From Provencibacterium sp. (GTDB taxonomy: Bacteria > Bacillota > Clostridia > Oscillospirales > Ruminococcaceae): 36,102 bases of DNA. This document shows, in pieces, positions 1-6,232 of this stretch. The translations under genes and the position numbers were made by a program. The notes under the pieces are model-generated. The model made no database searches and had not been told where the DNA came from. It was given only the letters and a program-made list of their open reading frames with translations. The stretch is from the NCBI GenBank assembly GCA_022792175.1, contig JAAWAN010000019.1:1-36102 (forward strand), read 5' to 3'. The first letter of the stretch is position 1; the number at the start of each line of letters is the position of its first letter.

Positions 1-83
1 CTGCGGCTGCCCTGCTTTATCCAGTAGCACAAACGTTTTGTAATTGCCTGCTGCGTCCACAACGCAGCGATACAGGTCTTTCA
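1..83 (-). CDS. Partial copy of the small tail gene (5' end only)
   Basis: On the minus strand an ATG at 81-83 opens a frame that runs off the window edge. Its 27 visible codons (MKDLYRCVVDAAGNYK...) are identical to the start of the plus-strand gene at 1129, because both lie in the inverted repeat. The same AGAAAGGATGAT ribosome site precedes both. Whether this copy is full length, silent or diverged further left cannot be seen. If it is complete, inversion would exchange the shared 5' ends of two divergent genes. Confidence 0.6.
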
Positions 84-131
84 TTTTTTATCATCCTTTC
101 TGATTTTGAATCATTGGCAAATAAGGCGAAC
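1..131 (+). repeat. Left arm of 131-bp perfect inverted repeat (tail-fibre inversion)
   Basis: Every base from 1 to 131 is the reverse complement of 1212 to 1082 (paired positions sum to 1213). The match stops at 132/1081 and may continue to the left of the window. On its minus strand the arm carries a ribosome site and the first 27 codons of a copy of the gene at 1129. At its inner edge it carries GGCAAATAAGGCGAAC, the shared start of both tail-fibre cassettes. Identity this exact in a variable phage region points to recent or continuing inversion or gene conversion. Confidence 0.95.
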
Positions 132-746
132 GCGGAAAGCGTGTACAAGGCGCTGACAGCGCCAGAGGAAGACCTGCTGGAATGGGCGCTGCAGCAGGAA
201 CAGGGCGGCTATTTTAACGTTACGGCAGATATTACGGGCACACCCAACGCCGCCCATTACAGCGGCTGCATCGAGCCGCTTATGCTCTCCACTGGCGGCA
301 AGGTTGTACGGCTGCTACTCACGAGACGCGCTAACGGCGGGATACTCGGGGAGACCTGTGTCAACACCTACTCAAGCGGCAGCTGGCATGGCTGGGCGCA
401 GCTGGCGCTTGCAATACCTCCAACAGCTCTGCCCCTCCCTCTGGCTGCCGGGATCGAAGAAATAAACGCCAACACCTGTTATTATTCCCGTGATCAGTCC
501 GGCCGGGTCGAAATCATGATCAACGCCAGGAGCGCTGCACCCCTCATATCATCGCAGCAGATAGCCACCCTGCCCGAGGGATACCGCCCGCAGCGTACAG
601 TCCATGTCTCTGCATCGTTGGAAAGCGCAGACATCCGGTATGCCGGGCTATTGACCATCTCTTACAACGGCACCATTGCAATCGGCCTCAAAGGCTCTGA
701 TAAGCCCACTGCCGTATATGGCTATGCGGCATATTATGTCGGTTAG
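114..746 (+). CDS. Phage tail-fibre / receptor-binding cassette 1 (invertible)
   Basis: A 210-residue frame. The N-terminal part (VYKALTAPEEDLLEWALQQ, then QGGYFNVTADITG and a WHGWAQLA motif at about residue 90) resembles pyocin-knob tail proteins of Firmicutes phages. The C-terminal part has the tail-fibre motif LPEGYRP followed by beta-rich sequence. The first in-frame initiator is TTG at 114. No purine-rich ribosome site precedes it, because that stretch is the antisense of the 1129 gene leader. The frame is also open back to base 3. The copy is therefore either silent until rearranged or fused to sequence left of the window. It ends tail to tail with cassette 2, six bases away. Product class likely; expression state unknown. 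Confidence 0.65.
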   Translation: MANKANAESVYKALTAPEEDLLEWALQQEQGGYFNVTADITGTPNAAHYSGCIEPLMLSTGGKVVRLLLTRRANGGILGETCVNTYSSGSWHGWAQLALAIPPTALPLPLAAGIEEINANTCYYSRDQSGRVEIMINARSAAPLISSQQIATLPEGYRPQRTVHVSASLESADIRYAGLLTISYNGTIAIGLKGSDKPTAVYGYAAYYVG

Positions 747-751
747 GCCAG

Positions 752-1099
752 TTAGACCAGCCAGAAAAAATCAATAATGATGATTTTGTTGGCGGGAATA
801 ACCGAGTTGTTCTGCAAAGCGCCTGCGCCGCTGTAGGCAGCGAAAGAATACCGGGTACTGGACTCATATTCGTGTGCATCGAGATAGATTTTATTTCGGG
901 GCCGAAACCCTTCTGGAATTGTCAGCACATTTTGGTAGGAGGATACCTCCGTATTATTGCTGATGGATAATTGCCCGATGACAAAGCCGTCGAGCCGAAA
1001 AAAATAGGATTTTTGATTCACAAACACCTGATGGTAGACCCATCCACTTTGCAGCGGCGGATTTTCTATCAGCATTCCCTTGTTCGCCTTATTTGCCAA
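752..1099 (-). CDS. Phage tail-fibre cassette 2, opposite orientation (invertible)
   Basis: A 115-residue frame that begins with the same LANKAN-coding sequence as cassette 1 (TTG at 1099, inside the right repeat arm) and then diverges completely (KGMLIENPPLQSGW...). Near residue 70 it carries IPEGFRP, the counterpart of cassette 1's LPEGYRP, a motif common in C-terminal domains of phage tail fibres. It lacks the pyocin-knob-like part, so it is an alternative tip, not a paralogous whole protein. Like cassette 1 it has no ribosome site in its present position. Inverting 132-1081 would place it where cassette 1 is now. Confidence 0.6.
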   Translation of the reverse strand: MANKANKGMLIENPPLQSGWVYHQVFVNQKSYFFRLDGFVIGQLSISNNTEVSSYQNVLTIPEGFRPRNKIYLDAHEYESSTRYSFAAYSGAGALQNNSVIPANKIIIIDFFWLV

Positions 1100-1212
1100 T
1101 GATTCAAAATCAGAAAGGATGATAAAAAATGAAAGACCTGTATCGCTGCGTTGTGGACGCAGCAGGCAATTACAAAACGTTTGTGCTACTGGATAAAGCA
1201 GGGCAGCCGCAG
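1082..1212 (-). repeat. Right arm of 131-bp perfect inverted repeat
   Basis: Exact reverse complement of 1-131. This arm holds the start of cassette 2, the ribosome site AGAAAGGATGAT, and the first 28 codons of the plus-strand gene at 1129. Because the arm covers that gene's start, flipping the segment between the arms swaps the two cassettes without disturbing the 1129 gene. Confidence 0.95.
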
Positions 1213-1548
1213 TATTACCAGCTTGCCGCGGGTGAGCGGCTGGTAGATGCCAGCCCGCCGGCCATCCGGCCGCACGTAGGCGCAGCAGGCTTTATCCGCC
1301 CACGTTGGACCGGCAGCGCATGGGCAGAAGCAGCAACCGCAGCAGAAACCGAGCAATGGGAGCAGGCGAACCCTGCCCCGGAGATTACTGCGCCTCAGCC
1401 GACGCCCGAACAGCAGCAGCTTGCAGCGCTAACCTTCAAGCAGGCACAGCAGGACGCTACCATCGCACAACTGCAGCAGGCCAATGCGGCGCTGATGCTG
1501 CAGCTCGCGCAGACACAGGCAGCGGGAAGGGGTGAGATAGATGCTTAA
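1129..1548 (+). CDS. Small phage tail/baseplate protein with C-terminal coiled coil
   Basis: 139 residues. The N-terminal domain (MKDLYRCVVDAAGNYKTFV...GERLVD...) includes a Trp-rich patch (PRWTGSAW) at about 62-69. A proline-rich hinge (APEITAPQPTP) is followed by an Ala/Gln heptad-like coiled coil (LTFKQAQQDATIAQLQQ). Genes of this layout commonly sit between the tail fibre and XkdX in Firmicutes phages, but no biochemical role can be assigned. The ATG at 1129 has a good ribosome site. The stop overlaps the XkdX start by 8 bases, so the two are translationally coupled. Its first 28 codons lie in the inverted repeat and are duplicated at 1-83. Confidence 0.75.
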   Translation: MKDLYRCVVDAAGNYKTFVLLDKAGQPQYYQLAAGERLVDASPPAIRPHVGAAGFIRPRWTGSAWAEAATAAETEQWEQANPAPEITAPQPTPEQQQLAALTFKQAQQDATIAQLQQANAALMLQLAQTQAAGRGEIDA

Positions 1549-1681
1549 TTGGTACGATACCATCAAGCAGTATTATAAGCTTGGCTTGTACACGGCCGAT
1601 CAGGTGGCCGTATTTGTAGTGGCCGGCTGGATTACAGCCGAGCAGGCGGCGGAGATTACCAGCCAAACCGCTGCAGCATAG
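1541..1681 (+). CDS. XkdX family phage protein
   Basis: A 46-codon gene. The pattern W-Y-x-T-I-x-x-Y-Y at residues 4-12, then GLYT, and a GWITAEQAAEIT segment at 29-40 is the signature of the XkdX family. These are very small proteins found just after tail-fibre genes and before the holin in PBSX-like and many Clostridia phages; their function is unknown. The ATG at 1541 lies inside the end of the preceding gene, whose GGTGAG provides the ribosome site. The position supports the phage late-module reading. Confidence 0.85.
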   Translation: MLNWYDTIKQYYKLGLYTADQVAVFVVAGWITAEQAAEITSQTAAA

Positions 1682-1696
1682 CCCCGAAAAGCAGCC

Positions 1697-1726
1697 GGGA
1701 AGGCAGGCAAATTCCCCTGCCTTCCC
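1697..1726 (+). terminator. Hairpin after XkdX
   Basis: Perfect 11-bp stem (GGGAAGGCAGG / CCTGCCTTCCC) with an 8-base loop, 15 bases after the XkdX stop. No T-run follows, so it may be a weak terminator or an mRNA 3' end stabiliser. Confidence 0.5.
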
Positions 1727-1727
1727 C

Positions 1728-1898
1728 TCGCCTTCGTTCTATATTGCGAACGCAGGCGGCCCGGATTTTCAACTTTTCGGCGGTTTGGGGAGGAAAACCT
1801 CTTTTTTGAAAGAGGGAATTTTTCCGGACAGACGCCCCAAACCCGCATTCCTCCGTGAGAAAATCGCCAGCTCAGGACGCAATATAGAACGAAGGCGA
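1728..1898. repeat. 21-bp inverted repeat pair flanking 129 bp, upstream of recombinase
   Basis: Bases 1728-1748 are the exact reverse complement of 1878-1898 (arm CGCAATATAGAACGAAGGCGA). The 129-bp spacer holds a terminator-like hairpin (CCTCTTT / AAAGAGG at 1798-1815, then T5 at 1819-1823). The right arm and the bases after it read GAAGGCGAAC, sharing AAGGCGAAC with the inner edge of the 131-bp repeat. The pair could be recombinase binding or crossover sites, or a long-range RNA stem. No gene is seen in 1682-1960. Confidence 0.7.
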
Positions 1899-1902
1899 AC
1901 TA

Positions 1903-1931
1903 TCGCAATCGGAAAAAGCCCCTGATATACT
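1903..1931 (+). promoter_or_regulatory. Candidate extended -10 promoter of the recombinase
   Basis: TGATATACT at 1923-1931 is an extended -10. The -35 region (TCGCAA, 17 bp upstream) is poor. The site lies just outside the 21-bp inverted repeat and 30 bp before the recombinase ATG. The gene may thus be expressed separately from the late operon. Confidence 0.4.
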
Positions 1932-1960
1932 GTAGGAAACACAGAAAAAGGGGCGATTGT

Positions 1961-2932
1961 ATGGAAGCGAAAAATGAGCTGATGGAGGCATTGTGCAGCC
2001 TGTTCCCCGGGGAAGGAAACCGGGAGCAGATAGCAAAGATTCTGGCGGCATACACGATTTCACGCGAGACGGAAGCCAGCCGCAGCAACTTGAAGCGCCG
2101 GATAGAGGCGTTTCTGGCAGCGAAGCGGATAGATGGGTTGTCCCCAAAAACGCTGAAAAACTACCGGTATACCCTGGAGCTATTTGCACAGCGCACAGGC
2201 AAACACGTCTCCAAAATTTCCACCGATGATATCCGAGAATACATCGGATATCTGGTTGACGAACGGAATCTACGCACAAGCTCCCTGCAGACGCATATCA
2301 ACATTCTGCGCTCGTTTTTCGGGTGGCTGGATATGGAGGATATCATCCGACGAAACCCCATGCGCAAAATTAAGTCCATCAAGTATGACCGGCTCAACAG
2401 CCGGCACGCTCTGAGCGCGGAGGAGATGGAGCATCTGCGCAACGCCTGCAGGGACTACCGGGAAAAGGCGCTGGTGGAGTTTTTGGCATCTTCCGGCTGC
2501 CGTCTCTCCGAAATGGCAGGCATCCGGACAGAAGATATCGACTGGCGGACGCGCAGCGTCGTGGTGGTGGGAAAAGGCAGCAAGGCCCGGACGGTCTATT
2601 TTTCTGTCCGGGCAAAACTAATGCTGGAAGAATATATCCGGCGGCGCAGAGGGGGAGAAGCGTTGTTTGCCAGCTCCCGCACTCCCTATGTGGCCATGGG
2701 AGCGCGCGCTGTTCAAAAGGCCGTGCAGGCCATCGGAGAACGGGCGGGCATCTCCCGCCGGGTGCATCCCCATTTGCTCAGACACACTTTCGCGACGTCT
2801 GCCCTCAACGGCGGCATGGGGCTGTCCACCATCCAGCGCCTGCTCGGGCACAGCAATCCGAGCACCACACAGATTTATGCCGAGCTGTCGCAGGCTACCG
2901 TTCGGCAGGAGTATGAGCGGATCATAGCCTAG
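1961..2932 (+). CDS. Tyrosine recombinase (XerC/D-like), probable tail-fibre invertase
   Basis: 323 residues. An N-terminal SAM-like core-binding domain (about 45-130, LSPKTLKNYRYTLELF) precedes the catalytic domain (about 150-320). Catalytic residues are visible: Arg in GCRLSEMAGI, the beta-hairpin Lys in GKGSKART, His and Arg in HPHLLRHTFAT, the later His in LGHSNPSTTQ, and the nucleophile Tyr in IYAEL. Length is normal for the family. The ATG has an AAGGGG ribosome site and a -10 of its own. The gene sits in the late module between XkdX and the holin, not next to a repressor, and beside a perfect inverted repeat around tail-fibre cassettes. A DNA invertase role is therefore more likely than prophage integration, though integration cannot be excluded. 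Confidence 0.9.
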   Translation: MEAKNELMEALCSLFPGEGNREQIAKILAAYTISRETEASRSNLKRRIEAFLAAKRIDGLSPKTLKNYRYTLELFAQRTGKHVSKISTDDIREYIGYLVDERNLRTSSLQTHINILRSFFGWLDMEDIIRRNPMRKIKSIKYDRLNSRHALSAEEMEHLRNACRDYREKALVEFLASSGCRLSEMAGIRTEDIDWRTRSVVVVGKGSKARTVYFSVRAKLMLEEYIRRRRGGEALFASSRTPYVAMGARAVQKAVQAIGERAGISRRVHPHLLRHTFATSALNGGMGLSTIQRLLGHSNPSTTQIYAELSQATVRQEYERIIA

Positions 2933-3009
2933 AGCTTTTTCATATCTATCTTTTTTCGCCTCGGGGCTTCCCCGGGGCTATTTGTCGTTGGGGAAAGGGG
3001 GTGAAGCCA

Positions 3010-3447
3010 TTGAGCATACAGGAGATTTTGGCAGGCGGGGGCCTGTCGTTGGTAGTTGGCTTAACGCTGGTGCAGGTCTCTCCGCTCAAAATCAACCCCT
3101 GGTCCGCGCTGGCCAGAATGATAGGCCGGGCTGTCAATGCGGATGTTTCCCGCGAGCTGGCTGAAATCAAGGGCAAACTCGACAGCCATATCACGATGGA
3201 CGACCGGCGCAACGCCGACAGCCACCGCACGCGGATTCTGCATTTCAACAATGAGCTGCTCCGGAGTATCAACCATACCAAGGAGGAGTTTATTGAAGTG
3301 CTTGCGGAGATTGACGCCTATGAGGACTATTGCCGGACGCATCCGGATTACCCGAATAATCGGGCGGTTCTCGCCATAGAGAATATTCGGGGGAACTACA
3401 GGGAACACCTGCAGAAGCACGACTTTCTACAGGAAGGAAAGGGGTAA
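3010..3447 (+). CDS. Phage one-TM protein upstream of holin
   Basis: 145 residues from TTG at 3010. This start is preferred because AAAGGGGGTGA ends about six bases upstream, whereas a GTG at 3001 lies inside that ribosome site. An N-terminal hydrophobic segment (EILAGGGLSLVVGLTLVQV, about 4-22) is followed by a charged, probably helical, cytoplasmic domain containing HTKEEF and IDAYEDYC, then NNRAVLAIENI. Proteins of this pattern are frequent just before the holin in Clostridia prophages. Their function is unknown; a part in lysis timing or membrane anchoring is only a guess from position. Confidence 0.75.
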   Translation: MSIQEILAGGGLSLVVGLTLVQVSPLKINPWSALARMIGRAVNADVSRELAEIKGKLDSHITMDDRRNADSHRTRILHFNNELLRSINHTKEEFIEVLAEIDAYEDYCRTHPDYPNNRAVLAIENIRGNYREHLQKHDFLQEGKG

Positions 3448-3450
3448 CGA

Positions 3451-3747
3451 ATGATGGAGAATATCATGAATTATGTGAAGCCGGAGCTGCTGGTGCTCAT
3501 CCCGGTATTGTACTTTGTCGGGATGGGCCTGAAAAAGGCCCAGACGGTGGCGGACAAATATATCCCGCTGCTGCTGGGCGGTGCAGGCGTACTGCTGGCG
3601 CTCTTGTGGGTGCTGGCGGGCTCGGAGCTCACCGGTGCGCAGGATATCCTGCGGGCAGTCTTCGCGGCCATTACGCAGGGCATCCTTTGTGCCGGCTGCT
3701 CGGTATATATCAACCAAGTTGCTAAACAGGCGGGGAAGGAGAGCTGA
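3451..3747 (+). CDS. Phage holin (Phage_holin_5_2-like)
   Basis: 98 residues. The segment YVKPELLVLIPVLYFVGMG and the conserved DKYIPLLLGGAGVLLALLWVL are characteristic of this holin family. Three hydrophobic segments are visible (about 11-27, 39-57 and 66-88). Holins form lesions in the cytoplasmic membrane that let the lysin out at the end of the lytic cycle. A ribosome site (AGGAAAGGGG) precedes ATG-ATG at 3451; either codon could be used. The gene starts three bases after the upstream stop and is followed after two bases by the M23 lysin, a standard lysis cassette. Confidence 0.85.
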   Translation: MMENIMNYVKPELLVLIPVLYFVGMGLKKAQTVADKYIPLLLGGAGVLLALLWVLAGSELTGAQDILRAVFAAITQGILCAGCSVYINQVAKQAGKES

Positions 3748-3749
3748 GC

Positions 3750-4388
3750 ATGGCGCAGAGATTGACGCTTCCCTTCCAGCGCCCCGTCCTCTCGGCGGGG
3801 TATAAGCATCCGCATTACCGCTCCTATTATGGCTATGCCCATTATGGCTGGGACATGGGCTGCGATGAGCCGGGATATGCTGTCCTCTCTCCTGGCACTG
3901 GGCGGGTAGTTGCGGCCGGCATGGACGGCAGCAGCCTGCACGGCGCCGGGGCCGGGCTCGGGAATTGCATCGTGCTCATCCTGCAGGACGTTCAGTGCCC
4001 GGATGGGAGCATCCGGGATATCGCCTGCAGGATGTTCCACCTGGCGTCAATAGCCGTCCGGGCCGGCCAGACGGTGCAGCGCGGGGACAAACTCGGGGAG
4101 TATGGCGACACCGGTGCGGGACGCTGGGGTAAACACCTGCATATCGAATTCGACACCGACACCCGGTATCCGGCCTATGCGGTCGGGATTGCGAGCAGCG
4201 GAAAGATTATCAAGCGTGGGACAGTGGACAGCACGGTCGACCCGGCAGCGCTCTTTTGCCGGAAAAATGGACAGGCTGTCCGGGGCTGCCCGGCGAACGA
4301 CGGCCGCGCCTGGTATGACGGGCAAGATCTGGCGCTCCCCATTCTCGGGGCCGCCGCTGTCTGCCCAACCTGCGGGAGGGAGCTTTGA
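3750..4388 (+). CDS. M23 family metallopeptidase (phage lysin)
   Basis: 212 residues. The zinc-site pattern of LytM/M23 peptidases is present: His and Asp in HYGWDMG (about 32-38), a further His in FHLASI, and HLHIEFD (about 130-136) for the final His-x-His. M23 enzymes cut peptide cross-bridges in peptidoglycan. No signal peptide is visible, which fits export through the holin lesion. The C-terminus ends in CPTCGREL, a short Cys pair of unknown role. The ATG follows AAGGAGAG. It is directly upstream of an amidase, so the phage appears to attack both the peptide and the amide bonds of the wall. Confidence 0.85.
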   Translation: MAQRLTLPFQRPVLSAGYKHPHYRSYYGYAHYGWDMGCDEPGYAVLSPGTGRVVAAGMDGSSLHGAGAGLGNCIVLILQDVQCPDGSIRDIACRMFHLASIAVRAGQTVQRGDKLGEYGDTGAGRWGKHLHIEFDTDTRYPAYAVGIASSGKIIKRGTVDSTVDPAALFCRKNGQAVRGCPANDGRAWYDGQDLALPILGAAAVCPTCGREL

Positions 4389-4390
4389 GA

Positions 4391-5131
4391 ATGAAGATAC
4401 TGATTGACCCCGGACATGGCGGGAAGGATTCGGGCGCTGTGGGAAACGGCTATGCGGAAAAGGATATCGTGCTGGAGGCGGCGCTGTACATCGGCGGCCG
4501 CCTCCAGTGTTTGGGGGCAGAGGTGAGATATACCCGCACCGGCGATACCAATCCCGGGGAGCCGCAGGATCGCGGGAAGCTGGCAGAGGGCTGCGACTAT
4601 TTCCTCTCGCTGCACTGCAACGGGAGCAAAAATCCGGCAGCCCATGGCTCAGAATGCTGGTGCAATGCCGGGGAGGGATTCGCCTACACCGAGAGCCGGT
4701 TCGCGGAAGAGCTCGGAAGGTTCTTCTCCTGGCGCGGGGTGAAGTCTAAAAACTACACCACCGAAGAGGAAATCAGCCGGCCGTACGACAGCAGGCGGAG
4801 GTTCACCGAGAGATACTCCTGCACCGACTGGTATGGGGTGCTGCGGGGGTGTGAGAGCGTCGGGGTATCCGGCGATCTGCTTGAGATGTTCTTTATCAGC
4901 TGTAAAGAGGACGTCGAATGCTACCTGCTCCACAAACGGGAGATTTGGGAGGCCATCGTCCGGGCAGTCTGCGAGAGCTACGGGGTGGCTTATGCAGGTC
5001 CGGTGCTGCAGCCGCCTGCGGCAGCCGGAGAAACGGTGCCGAAGGCGCAGTATGAGGCGCTGGCGGGGAAGGTAAAGGCGCTGGCCGGGGAGATGGAGGC
5101 GCTGGCTGAAAAAGTGAAGATGATAGTATAG
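4391..5131 (+). CDS. N-acetylmuramoyl-L-alanine amidase (Amidase_3), phage endolysin
   Basis: 246 residues from ATG at 4391. A TTG at 4385 is possible, but GGAGGGAG lies 8-9 bases before the ATG. Zinc ligands typical of Amidase_3 are seen: His in DPGHGGKDSG (about 8), Glu in IVLEAA, His in SLHCNGS, and the catalytic Glu in DLLEMFF near residue 170. The enzyme releases the stem peptide from MurNAc. A proline/alanine linker (about 200) leads to a short heptad region (QYEALAGKVKALAGEMEAL) that is probably a coiled coil, with no recognisable wall-binding domain. Last gene of the prophage late operon. Confidence 0.9.
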   Translation: MKILIDPGHGGKDSGAVGNGYAEKDIVLEAALYIGGRLQCLGAEVRYTRTGDTNPGEPQDRGKLAEGCDYFLSLHCNGSKNPAAHGSECWCNAGEGFAYTESRFAEELGRFFSWRGVKSKNYTTEEEISRPYDSRRRFTERYSCTDWYGVLRGCESVGVSGDLLEMFFISCKEDVECYLLHKREIWEAIVRAVCESYGVAYAGPVLQPPAAAGETVPKAQYEALAGKVKALAGEMEALAEKVKMIV

Positions 5132-5178
5132 CAAAATCCCGGCAGGTCTCTTCTGTAAGAGACCTGCCGGGATTTTGC
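5131..5178. terminator. Bidirectional intrinsic terminator after the lysin
   Basis: A perfect 21-bp stem (5131-5151 / 5158-5178) with a 6-base loop; the outer stem is GCAAAATCCC / GGGATTTTGC, so T-rich flanks appear in both directions. It starts at the lysin stop codon and lies just below the convergent DUF6514-like gene. Confidence 0.9.
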
Positions 5179-5179
5179 A

Positions 5180-5407
5180 TTATATGGCGTCTTCAACGAC
5201 ATCCTTCAAATGGATAGGATAAAGCTGGTTTTTCGTACAGCGGCAGGCGAGAAGGAAGACTACTGTTTCCAGAGTGGAGATATCTGAAATGAAGCCCATT
5301 CTTTCCATCCGTCCTTCTGATACCCAAAAGGCCGCAATCCCAAAGGAGCGGTAGCAACCCAATTCAGGGGAGTGCAGTTCTTCCTCAATGGGCAGATACA
5401 GGAACAC
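5180..5407 (-). CDS. DUF6514-like small protein
   Basis: 75 residues from GTG at 5407. This start is chosen because AAGGGAGGTGG lies just upstream; the frame itself opens further back at TTG 5443. The pattern IEEELHSPELGCYRSFGIAA, then ISDISTLETVVFLLA..C, then a C-terminal PIHLKDVVED matches my memory of DUF6514, small Clostridia proteins of unknown function. The gene converges on the prophage lysin and lies between the prophage and the truncated cotJC. It could be the last prophage gene, a moron, or a host gene; the sequence does not decide. Confidence 0.65.
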   Translation of the reverse strand: MFLYLPIEEELHSPELGCYRSFGIAAFWVSEGRMERMGFISDISTLETVVFLLACRCTKNQLYPIHLKDVVEDAI

Positions 5408-5598
5408 CCATCCCCACCTCCCTTGCCAGGTCGGCAGGATCAAGTTCTAAAACGGCCATCATCTCAAGCAAGAGGTTAGAATTTCGTACATTTAAAGAGA
5501 AAAACATCAATAATATATGATTTTCTTTAGTATTCCCATGCCCGGCAGACGGTCTGTCTTCAGGAGGCTGTCGAGCATTCCTGCTTTTATCATTGACA
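5408..5598. other. Prophage/host junction region, no gene seen
   Basis: AT-richer than its surroundings (5490-5530). The right attachment site should lie here or in the last bases of the cotJC fragment. No continuation of the cotJC frame is found in any reading frame. Without the left end of the prophage the repeated core cannot be identified. Confidence 0.4.
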
Positions 5599-5808
5599 TC
5601 ATACCGGCACTGATTCTTCTGTGCCTATATCTGTCATAATGGCTTTTACTTCGGAATAGGGGGCGCTGTAGCGCTGGGAGAGATAGCGGGTGGCGGCGCC
5701 CATTTCGCCATCCGGCCCGCCGAGCTGGGTGATAATCAGCTGTGCCATGGCGGGATTTACGTTTGTGATGTTGACCGGATATTCCAGCCTCTTTTCATAG
5801 CTCCACAT
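5599..5808 (-). pseudogene. cotJC: CotJC / manganese catalase, truncated to the N-terminal third
   Basis: The frame begins MWSYEKRLEYPVNIT and continues with GGPDGEMGA (about 30-38) and RYLSQRYSAP...MTDIGTEE (to 65). This is the conserved start of CotJC, a manganese-catalase-fold protein of the spore coat. After Glu65 the family continues with a conserved His-Leu-Glu segment, but here it reads SVPV and stops. Full-length members are roughly 190 residues or more, so most of the four-helix bundle and several metal ligands are absent. The ATG is at 5808, directly after cotJB. Truncation at the prophage border suggests disruption by integration, with the missing part possibly at the left prophage end. 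An old deletion is the alternative. Confidence 0.85.
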
Positions 5809-6060
5809 TTATGCATACCTCCCAAGGTTTTCCCAGGGCCAGGGATCATCGACCCAGTTCCAGCTGTCGCCGACACTCTCCGCCGTAAGCGGGCCGAATT
5901 TTGCCTCATATTCTTTTTTGGCCGCTTCGCCCATTGCCGCATGCTTTTTGAAGTAGTCGAGCGCGGTAACGTCGGTGGGATGGGTATCCAGGAAGAGGCG
6001 CGCATCATAGGCGGCAAAGCAGTGCATCTGAACGTTTTTCAGCATTTCCTCCCTATCCAT
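5809..6060 (-). CDS. cotJB: Spore coat protein CotJB
   Basis: 83 residues. The family pattern is clear: an N-terminal helical part (REEMLKNVQMHCFAAYDARLFLDTHP), then DVTALDYFKKHAAM, and an aromatic C-terminus (WNWVDDPWPWE). CotJB is a small component of the inner spore coat made in the mother cell and encoded between cotJA and cotJC. The ATG at 6060 overlaps the end of cotJA by 8 bases, so the genes are coupled. It appears intact even though the downstream cotJC is broken. Confidence 0.9.
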   Translation of the reverse strand: MDREEMLKNVQMHCFAAYDARLFLDTHPTDVTALDYFKKHAAMGEAAKKEYEAKFGPLTAESVGDSWNWVDDPWPWENLGRYA

Positions 6061-6232
6061 TTGCGGCGGCCTCCTCTCCGATAAACGGCTTATCCAGCTG
6101 CTTAAAGATGGTGCCGCGCTGCAGGGCGGTCTTCTCATCATAGAGCATGCCCCACCGCTGGAAGGGGACATAGGCGATCGCCAGCGGAACACTGCCGTTG
6201 TCAAAACAGGCAGGGAATTTGTTGTCGTCCAA
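6053..6232 (-). CDS. cotJA: Spore coat associated protein CotJA
   Basis: 59 residues from TTG at 6232, selected because AAAGGAG lies eight bases before it. The hallmark PLAIAYVPFQRWGMLYDEKTALQRG-type core (residues 16-40) is followed by LDKPFIG. CotJA is required with CotJC for assembly of the cotJ products into the coat. First gene of cotJA-cotJB-cotJC', read leftward toward the prophage. A sigma-E type promoter is expected from the known B. subtilis operon; upstream there is only a weak CATAAGAT -10-like element near 6336, so regulation is inferred, not seen. Confidence 0.9.
   Translation of the reverse strand: MDDNKFPACFDNGSVPLAIAYVPFQRWGMLYDEKTALQRGTIFKQLDKPFIGEEAAANG

Larger units (their letters stand above)
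1..5598. mobile_element. Prophage, right (late/lysis) end; left end outside window
   Basis: Consecutive genes read as a siphovirus-type late module: variable tail-fibre cassettes, a small tail protein, XkdX, a recombinase, a one-TM protein, a holin, an M23 peptidase and an Amidase_3 lysin, ending at a strong bidirectional terminator (5131-5178). The next recognisable host genes are the cotJ operon on the other strand, and its last gene, cotJC, is cut short at about 5614. The exact right attachment site is not resolved. It should lie between the lysin terminator and 5614. The capsid, replication, lysogeny and integrase genes must lie to the left of the window. Confidence 0.85.

Noticed and set aside
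1961-2932. Recombinase as the prophage integrase
   Set aside because: Possible by family, but the location in the late module beside a perfect inverted repeat fits an invertase better, and no attachment site is seen next to it.
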